A stretch of DNA of 64,000 nucleotides. Origin: Occultella gossypii (GTDB lineage: Bacteria > Actinomycetota > Actinomycetes > Actinomycetales > Beutenbergiaceae). Made by a program: the position numbers and the translations under genes. Shown here piece after piece: positions 58,559 to 64,000 of the stretch. The notes beneath the pieces were generated by a model. The model did no database searches, had not been told where the DNA came from, and saw only the letters and a list, made by a program, of their open reading frames with translations. The DNA lies in contig NZ_JAGSHT010000018.1 in assembly GCF_019947135.1 (NCBI RefSeq), forward strand, positions 62,001 through 126,000, given 5' to 3'. Positions within the stretch are counted from its first letter, which is position 1, and every line of letters begins with the position of its first letter.

Positions 58559-58839
58559 TGAGCACGCCACCGAACCCGCCGGACAGACGGCTGGACATCA
58601 ATGCGGCCGCCGGACCGCTGGCCGAGCTGTTCGCCGTGGACCTCACGCTGGCCACGGTCCAGTGCGACGGCTGCTCGAACACCACGGACCTGGCCCGGTA
58701 CGACGTGTATGCCGATGGTCCCGGCCTGGTGATCCGCTGCCAGGGCTGCGACCACGTCGTGTTGCGCTACTCCACCGCCGGGGGCCGGTTGCGCCTGGAC
58801 ATGACCGGCACGCGCCTGCTCGTCATCCCGGGCGGGTGA
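58558..58839 (+). CDS. DUF6510-type small zinc-ribbon protein
   Basis: This is 93 aa, with GGGAGG before the ATG, which overlaps the preceding stop (TGATG). It has a CxxC pair in VQCDGCSN and another in IRCQGCDHVVLR, so a zinc ribbon is likely. Residues before that are LDINAAAGPLAELFAVDLT. In many actinobacteria this small protein follows the same molybdopterin and FAD genes, so it is probably a fixed part of that module. Its last 17 bases overlap the convergent GNAT gene. Confidence 0.82.
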   Translation: MSTPPNPPDRRLDINAAAGPLAELFAVDLTLATVQCDGCSNTTDLARYDVYADGPGLVIRCQGCDHVVLRYSTAGGRLRLDMTGTRLLVIPGG

Positions 58840-59377
58840 CCTGGCTTCGCTCCAGGGCGGCCGGGTGCGTGCTCAGGCTCTTGACCATGGCCCGATCGGT
58901 CTCGGTCGCCACCTGATCGGCCCCTACGGCGTCCGTCCAGGTGTAGGTCACGGTGGATCGCAGGCCGGTGTCGGTGTAGCCGAGCCGCTCGTACAGCGCC
59001 TGCGCCCGTGCGTTGTCGAGCCCGACGCCGAGGCACACCCGCGGATGCCCACGGCCGGCGATCCGGCACTCCGCCTCGGCGATCAGCGCGGTGCCGACGC
59101 CCCGGGACCTGGCCCGCTCGGCCACGTGCACCGTGGCGATCTCCGGGATCGGGCCGAGCTGGTCGGCGACGTCACCGTCGTGGTAGCCGTCCCAGTGGAT
59201 GACGGCGGTGCCCACCGGGTCGCCGTTCGCGACCTTGGCCACGAGATAGTCGATGAGTCCGGCCGCGGCCCGCGCGTGCTGCGTCTCGTGGGCGCGCCCC
59301 GCAGGCAGGGCGGCCTCCAGGTCGGCAACATCCTCGGCCCGGCAGTCGCCGACCGTCACGTCGGGGATGGGCTGCAC
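58823..59377 (-). CDS. GNAT-family N-acetyltransferase
   Basis: This is 184 aa from GTG 59375-59377; the longer frame is antisense to purQ. It has IPEIATVHVAERARSRGVGTALIAEAE (acetyl-CoA motif RxxGxG) and CLGVGLDNARAQALYERLGYTDTG, the standard GNAT ending. It starts 14 bases after purQ, so co-transcription is likely though no ribosome site is clear. The acceptor is unknown. Confidence 0.85.
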   Translation of the reverse strand: MQPIPDVTVGDCRAEDVADLEAALPAGRAHETQHARAAAGLIDYLVAKVANGDPVGTAVIHWDGYHDGDVADQLGPIPEIATVHVAERARSRGVGTALIAEAECRIAGRGHPRVCLGVGLDNARAQALYERLGYTDTGLRSTVTYTWTDAVGADQVATETDRAMVKSLSTHPAALERSQVTRPG

Positions 59378-59391
59378 GGCGAGTGCGGAGG

Positions 59392-60075
59392 TCAGGTGCT
59401 GGCGAGCAGCGAGGAGAGCGCGGAGGTGAAGAACCGCAGACCGTCCGTGCCGGCGCCCTCGGGGCCGAACCCGGCCTCGACCGCGTGCTCGGGGTGCGGC
59501 ATCAGGCCCACCACGTTGCCGCGGGCGTTCGTGATGCCGGCGATGTCCCGGCGGGAGCCGTTCGGGTTGCCGACGTAGCGGAACACGACGCGCGCCTCGC
59601 CCTCGAGCTCGTCGAGCGTGGCCTCGTCGGCGATGAACTGTCCGTCCTGGTTCTTCAGCGGGACCACGATCTCCTCGCCGGCCGCGTACTCGTTCGACCA
59701 GGCGGTGGTGTTGTTCTCCACCCGCAGTGTCTGGTCCTTGCACACGAAGGCGAGGCGTTCGTTCTTGATCATGGCGCCGGCGAGCAGGTGCGTCTCGCAC
59801 AGGATCTGGAAGCCGTTGCAGATCCCGAGGACCGGCAGAGAGCCGTTCGCGGCGGCCACCACGGCGCCCATGATCGGGGCGAACCGGGAGATCGCCCCAG
59901 CGCGCAGGTAGTCACCGTAGGAGAAGCCGCCGGGCAGGATCACCGCGTCCACCTCGGCGAGGGAGTCGTCCGCATGCCACAGCCGCACGGGCTCCGCGCC
60001 GACGAGGCGCACCGCGCGGGCGGCGTCCCGGTCGTCGAGGCTGCCGGGGAACGTGATCACACCGATGCGGGCCAT
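59392..60075 (-). CDS. purQ: FGAM synthase glutaminase subunit PurQ
   Basis: This 227-aa class I glutamine amidotransferase has [14 protein letters not shown], the nucleophile elbow [13 protein letters not shown] (catalytic Cys) and the C-terminal [12 protein letters not shown] with His and Glu. It releases ammonia from glutamine for PurL. Its ATG overlaps the purS stop. Confidence 0.97.
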   Translation of the reverse strand: MARIGVITFPGSLDDRDAARAVRLVGAEPVRLWHADDSLAEVDAVILPGGFSYGDYLRAGAISRFAPIMGAVVAAANGSLPVLGICNGFQILCETHLLAGAMIKNERLAFVCKDQTLRVENNTTAWSNEYAAGEEIVVPLKNQDGQFIADEATLDELEGEARVVFRYVGNPNGSRRDIAGITNARGNVVGLMPHPEHAVEAGFGPEGAGTDGLRFFTSALSSLLAST

Positions 60076-60329
60076 CAGTCCTCCTTGGCGACATGCACCG
60101 AGACGACGTCCTCGATGACCGGGTTGGAAAGCACCTCTTCGGCGGCCTTGCGGGCCGCGGCGAGGACCTCCTCGGTCGCCTCCCCGTCCACCTCGAGCTC
60201 GAACCGCTTGCCCTGACGCACCGACGCGAAGCCGGTGAACCCGAGCCTCGGCAACGCACCCGCGACCGCCTTGCCCTGGGGGTCCAGGATCTCCGGCTTC
60301 GGCATGATCTCCACGACGACACGTGCCAT
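60075..60329 (-). CDS. purS: FGAM synthase subunit PurS
   Basis: This 84-aa PurS subunit begins [22 protein letters not shown], with the family core [25 protein letters not shown] and [19 protein letters not shown]. It bridges PurL and PurQ. A TAGGAT -10-like hexamer at 60375-60380 on the minus strand suggests its own promoter after the TOPRIM gene. Confidence 0.96.
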   Translation of the reverse strand: MARVVVEIMPKPEILDPQGKAVAGALPRLGFTGFASVRQGKRFELEVDGEATEEVLAAARKAAEEVLSNPVIEDVVSVHVAKED

Positions 60330-60406
60330 CTGAGCGGGACTCCCTGGTTCTACGAAAGGTGACGGGACGCCCCGATCCTACCGGCCGCCGTCGCCGGTCC
60401 GGCGAG

Positions 60407-60425
60407 GTGCCCGCAGAGCGGGCAC
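60407..60425 (-). terminator. Hairpin terminator after the TOPRIM gene
   Basis: GTGCCCGC-aga-GCGGGCAC, a perfect 8-bp stem with a 3-base loop, lies six bases after the TOPRIM stop codon. No U-tract. Confidence 0.6.
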
Positions 60426-60430
60426 GCGGC

Positions 60431-60982
60431 TCAGACAGCGCCGAGCACCCCGTCGAGCGGCGCGGGCACCCGGCCCAGGTCGAGCGCGTCGATGAGCGCC
60501 GGCGCGTAAGCGATCTTGCGGCCGCCGCGGGTGCCCAGGAACCGGCGGAGCTGGGCGTCCAGGGGCCGGTCCCGCTGGGCCGGCTGCTGCTGCATCGTCC
60601 GGAACGAGCCGAGCTCGCCGCGCTCGTCGATGACGGCCTCGACGGCGTCGGTGCCGAGCGCGCGGATCAGTTCGTCCTCGAGGTCGGCCACGCAGACGAA
60701 GAACCCGCACTGCTCCATCTGCGCTCGGGTCAGGTCCGCGCCGAGTCCGGCGGCGGCCAACCCGCGCCGGTAGTAGCCCACCTCCGCCGCGTCGCACAGG
60801 CCGGCGAGGTCGAGCCCGAGACCGCGCGGGCCGAGTCGCTCGAGATAGCGGCGGATGTTCGTGGCGCCACCCATCGCAACGACGGTGACGCCCTCGGCGG
60901 TCAGGTCCCGGCCGCGGCGGGCTGCGAGGCGTTCGAGCGCGGCACTGTCGCTGCGCCCCTCGACCAGCACGGCTGCCCGCAT
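60431..60982 (-). CDS. TOPRIM-domain protein (OLD-like nuclease/ligase core)
   Basis: This is 183 aa, essentially a lone TOPRIM domain: [20 protein letters not shown] with the catalytic Glu, then [16 protein letters not shown], and [17 protein letters not shown] with the DxD-type metal site. Family members include the TOPRIM parts of OLD-family nucleases and primases. Lone versions lack the ATPase partner and have no known job. It lies 8 bases after purC and before purS, an unusual place. Confidence 0.82.
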   Translation of the reverse strand: MRAAVLVEGRSDSAALERLAARRGRDLTAEGVTVVAMGGATNIRRYLERLGPRGLGLDLAGLCDAAEVGYYRRGLAAAGLGADLTRAQMEQCGFFVCVADLEDELIRALGTDAVEAVIDERGELGSFRTMQQQPAQRDRPLDAQLRRFLGTRGGRKIAYAPALIDALDLGRVPAPLDGVLGAV

Positions 60983-60990
60983 GGTTCGGG

Positions 60991-61890
60991 TCAGGCGCCG
61001 AACGTCAGGCCGGTGATCCGCTCGTAGGCCTCGACGTACCGGTCCCGGGTGCGGGCCACCACATCCGTGGGAAGCGGCGGTGGGGGCGTGTCCGAGTGCC
61101 GGTCCCACCCGGACTCCGGCGACGTCAACCAGTCCCGGACGAACTGCTTGTCGAAACTGGGCTGGGCGTGGCCGGGCTGCCACTGGTCGGCGGGCCAGTA
61201 CCGGGACGAGTCCGGGGTGAGCACCTCGTCACCGAGGATCAGCTCGCCGCTATGCGGATCCGTGCCGAACTCGAGCTTGGTGTCCGCCAGGATCACACCG
61301 CGATCGGCCGCGATCTCCTCGGCGCGCGCGTAGACGGCGAGGGTGACGTCCCGCAGCCGGGTGGCGACGTCCTGACCGACCTGGGCGGCGACCACCTCGA
61401 ACGAGACGTTCTCGTCGTGCTCGCCGACGGCCGCCTTGGTGGCCGGTGTGAAGATCGGTTCGGGCAGCCGCGAACCGTCCACGAGGCCCTCCGGCAGCGG
61501 CACGCCGCACACCTCACGGGTGGCCTCGTACTCCACTAGTCCGGAACCGGTGAGGTAGCCGCGGGCCACGCACTCCACCGGGTACATCTGGAGCCGGCGG
61601 CAGATCATCGCCCGGCCGGCGACCTGCTCGGGCACCTCGAGCGAGACCACGTGGTTGGCCACGAGCGGGCTCAGCTGGTCGAACCACCACAGGCTGAGCG
61701 CGGTGAGCACGGCGCCCTTGTCCGGGATCGTCGTGGGCAGGACGTGGTCGTAGGCGCTGATCCGGTCGCTGGCCACCACCAGGACGACGTCGGTAGCGCC
61801 GTCGTCCGGCACGTACAGGTCGCGGACCTTGCCCGAGTAGGTGTGCCGCCAGCCGGGCAGCGCGGGTGGGGTGGTCGCGGTGTCGGTCAC
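60991..61890 (-). CDS. purC: SAICAR synthetase
   Basis: This is 299 aa. Phosphoribosylaminoimidazole-succinocarboxamide synthase has the SGKVRDLYV motif near residue 20, [14 protein letters not shown], the substrate-binding [35 protein letters not shown] and [12 protein letters not shown]. It joins aspartate to CAIR with ATP. The start is GTG 61888-61890. The order purC, TOPRIM, purS, purQ, GNAT on one strand suggests shared expression. Confidence 0.97.
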   Translation of the reverse strand: MTDTATTPPALPGWRHTYSGKVRDLYVPDDGATDVVLVVASDRISAYDHVLPTTIPDKGAVLTALSLWWFDQLSPLVANHVVSLEVPEQVAGRAMICRRLQMYPVECVARGYLTGSGLVEYEATREVCGVPLPEGLVDGSRLPEPIFTPATKAAVGEHDENVSFEVVAAQVGQDVATRLRDVTLAVYARAEEIAADRGVILADTKLEFGTDPHSGELILGDEVLTPDSSRYWPADQWQPGHAQPSFDKQFVRDWLTSPESGWDRHSDTPPPPLPTDVVARTRDRYVEAYERITGLTFGA

Positions 61891-61938
61891 GGGGACCAGT
61901 CTGGCACCATCACCGCGGCCACCGGCGCCGCGGCCCGC

Positions 61939-64000
61939 TCACGGCTCGGTCACCTCGAGGAACCCGTGCGCGCCACGTTCGGCATCGCTCATCACGTGGT
62001 TGACGACCGGGTAGCGGCCGGCCTCGGGCATCACGAGCTCCACGAACCCGCCCTGCGCGGCGCCGAGCGCGAGGGTCTGCGCGCCACCCCCGGTGGCCTC
62101 GTCCGGGGTGAGCAGGTAGGCGCCCTCGGCGAACACCGTGTCGAACTGGCCACCGACCACGTGGAACGAGGTGCCCCGGTTCGGCCCCGCCGCGAGGACC
62201 CAGATCCGCACCCGCTCCCCCACGACGGTCTCGAGCGGCGCGTGGTCGTAGGCGTTCGCGTACCCGTTGAAGACCACCAGGTCCGCCTCCCCCGCCGCGA
62301 GCTTCGCCGTGTCGACCTCGCCGCCCTGTTCACCGAGGTAGTACTCGGACTGGATCAGCACGTGTTCGCGGTCGACCGGCGCCAGGTCCGGCGGGTCGAT
62401 GATCACGGCCCCGAACATGCCGTTCGCGATGTGGGCGCTCATCGGCATCGTGGCGCAGTGGTACATCCAGATCCCGGACCGGGTGGCCGCGAACGTGTAG
62501 GTGAGCGACTCCCCGGGCGCGATCGTGCGCATCGGCTCGTCCGGCGCCAGCGCCCCGGCGTGGAAGTCGATGGAATGCCCGATGGTGCCGTCGTTGACCA
62601 GCGTGATCACGAATGTGTCCCCGATCCGGCCGTGCAGCGTGGGGCCGGGCGCCGTCCCGTTGAACGTCCACAGCGTCTGGGTGACGCCGGGCGCGACCTC
62701 CGCCTCGGCCTCCCCGACCGTGAACGTGTACTCGTGCGTGGTGCCCGGTGGTATCGGGGGGACGACGGCGTCCGGCGCCTCCCAGCCCGGCGCGGGGGTC
62801 GCGCTCGGGTCCAGGTCGGCGGCCGCACCGGCGCCGGTGGTGCCGGTCATGTCGTGGCCGCCGTGCCCCGCCGCGCCGTCGGCGTCGGTGTCGCCCGTCG
62901 CGGCACCCGCGTCCGTGGCGCCGCCGGTCACCTGGATGGCGAGCACCATGCCCATCTGCCGGTGCCCGATCACCGAGCACCAGGCGTCGAGGGACCGGCC
63001 CACCACGCCGACGTCGATCGTGGCCGACTCTCCGGGGGCCAGCCGCCCCGAACTCATGCCGTTGTCGAGCACCAGGTCGTGCACCTGGGTCTCGTCGGTG
63101 TTCTGCACCTCGAGCACGAGCTGGTTCCCGGCCGGTACCTCGATCACGTCCGGCGTGAACCGCATGTCCGCGGCCTCGACCAGCACGGTGGTGGTCTGCC
63201 CTGTGCCGCCCGCCCCGGCATCCGCTCCCGCGCCCGCCCCGACGGCCGACGGGTCCGCGGCGACCGCCCCGGCGACCGCGAGCGCCACAACCGCCAGACC
63301 GGCCACGGCCTGGCTCCGATACCGGTGCGGCACCGGCGTGACCGGACCGGTCGCGGGCGGGGTCCGTCCAGCCGAGCGCGCCCGGCGGTTCGTCACCACG
63401 GCGGCCACGAGCAGCGGCAGGAAGGACCCGAGCCCGATCAGCACCGCGAACGAGGCCGCGACAAGTACCAGCGAGGGGACCGGTGCCACGCCGAGCACCA
63501 GTCCCGCGTTGGCGACGGCCACCCGCCACCCGGCGCCGCGCTCGATCGCGGTCATGGTCGCGCGCATGACCGCCGGGCCACCGCCGAGCACCACCGGCAC
63601 CAGGTACGTCATCGCGCCGATGAGCACCTGTGCGGCGAACCCGGCTGCGAACGGGACCGTCACCGCGCCGACGGCGTCGGCCAGTTCGGCCCAGCCCGGG
63701 GTCCGCGCCACGATGACGACCAACTGGACGAGGCCGACCACCAGCCAGCACATCCCCGCCAACACGGACATGGTGGGCATCGCCGTCGGCGCCTTCGTGC
63801 GCGCCACCCGGACCATCGGCGCCCCGATCCAGGCGATCCCGACGAGGTAGCCGACCAACCCGGTCACGACCGCCACCCTGGACCCGGCCGCGGCCCCGAC
63901 CCCGATCACCACGACCGAGCCCGCCAGGATCCACAACGCGCGCCGTGAGGCGACCTCGCCGTCGGGGTCGATCCGGGTGCGCAGCATCGTCGGCCAGAGC
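61939..64000 (-). CDS. Membrane-fused copper nitrite reductase (NirK-like), 5' end cut
   Basis: The frame runs off the right edge; an ATG at 63987 is probably internal, because upstream codons read LWPTMLR, as in longer homologues. The visible 687 residues have seven or so membrane helices, then a single cupredoxin domain (about 270-345, LDAWCSVIGHRQMGM with Cys, His, Met). A two-domain copper nitrite reductase follows: HSIDFHAG, MYHCATMPMSAHIANGM (His-Cys, His, Met of type 1 copper) and TSFHVVGGQFD (type 2 His). It would reduce nitrite to nitric oxide outside the membrane. The GHGGHDM linker is His-rich. Confidence 0.88.
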   Translation of the reverse strand, partial: LWPTMLRTRIDPDGEVASRRALWILAGSVVVIGVGAAAGSRVAVVTGLVGYLVGIAWIGAPMVRVARTKAPTAMPTMSVLAGMCWLVVGLVQLVVIVARTPGWAELADAVGAVTVPFAAGFAAQVLIGAMTYLVPVVLGGGPAVMRATMTAIERGAGWRVAVANAGLVLGVAPVPSLVLVAASFAVLIGLGSFLPLLVAAVVTNRRARSAGRTPPATGPVTPVPHRYRSQAVAGLAVVALAVAGAVAADPSAVGAGAGADAGAGGTGQTTTVLVEAADMRFTPDVIEVPAGNQLVLEVQNTDETQVHDLVLDNGMSSGRLAPGESATIDVGVVGRSLDAWCSVIGHRQMGMVLAIQVTGGATDAGAATGDTDADGAAGHGGHDMTGTTGAGAAADLDPSATPAPGWEAPDAVVPPIPPGTTHEYTFTVGEAEAEVAPGVTQTLWTFNGTAPGPTLHGRIGDTFVITLVNDGTIGHSIDFHAGALAPDEPMRTIAPGESLTYTFAATRSGIWMYHCATMPMSAHIANGMFGAVIIDPPDLAPVDREHVLIQSEYYLGEQGGEVDTAKLAAGEADLVVFNGYANAYDHAPLETVVGERVRIWVLAAGPNRGTSFHVVGGQFDTVFAEGAYLLTPDEATGGGAQTLALGAAQGGFVELVMPEAGRYPVVNHVMSDAERGAHGFLEVTEP

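Overview
The window is about 70% G+C, densely packed, and reads as chromosome of a Gram-positive actinobacterium, most likely in the order Micrococcales. Supporting signs are widespread GTG starts, apparent leaderless transcripts, a mycobacterial-type LexA box, a DtxR/IdeR box, Zur boxes, an actinobacterial 'anchored repeat' zinc ABC transporter with a LAxTG sortase signal, and an Rv2578c-type radical SAM protein. I saw no tRNA, rRNA, CRISPR array, insertion sequence or integrase. No gene-free stretch exceeds 300 bases. The genus call is an inference.

Layout. 1-360: start of a secreted PL8-type polysaccharide lyase, cut by the window edge. 463-6652: purL, HAD phosphatase, acidic small protein, universal stress protein, two CrcB fluoride channels, GerW/YtfJ-like protein, PNPOx-like protein. 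6684-11298 (minus): four-gene run of aminotransferase, APH-like kinase, SGNH esterase and FGGY sugar kinase. 11382-13852: aldo/keto reductase divergent from a MocR/PdxR regulator. 13889-14959: radical SAM protein with a LexA box at its promoter. 14990-21310: alpha/beta hydrolase, LRR-like protein, aldo/keto reductase, LLM flavoprotein, siderophore-interacting protein with an IdeR box, and an MBL-fold protein. 21385-27912: fatty-acid cluster (acyl-CoA oxidase/dehydrogenase and TetR, divergent from thiolase, FabG4 and HtdX-like dehydratase). 27961-28029: relic of a sugar ABC permease. 28118-29604: sugar isomerase/epimerase-like protein and a HEAT-repeat protein.

29628-41270 is a LacI-controlled glycan-utilisation locus. 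It encodes a two-permease plus lipoprotein ABC importer, a polysaccharide deacetylase, a heparinase II/III-family lyase, an unassigned alpha/alpha-toroid-like enzyme and a GH78 alpha-L-rhamnosidase. The target is probably a rhamnose- and uronate-containing polysaccharide. Two identical 14-bp palindromes sit on the promoter.

41324-52597 is a zinc-starvation (Zur) regulon. A minus-strand five-gene operon encodes a 1255-aa sortase-anchored surface protein, a zinc-binding lipoprotein with a surface domain inserted in it, a second membrane-anchored surface protein, the ATPase and the permease. Next to it lie a Zur-box-controlled GNAT gene, a P-loop-less CobW-family (Mrf/Rv0106-like) gene carrying a frameshift, and an operon of zinc-free ribosomal proteins L28, L33, S14 and L36. 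Together they would scavenge zinc at the cell wall and replace zinc-containing ribosomal proteins. 52661-64000: two methyltransferases (one with a His-rich loop), AI-2E family transporter, GDT1/TMEM165 cation exchanger with a structured leader, RNase HI, a molybdopterin/FAD/DUF6510 three-gene set, GNAT, purQ, purS, a TOPRIM protein, purC, and a copper nitrite reductase cut by the right edge.
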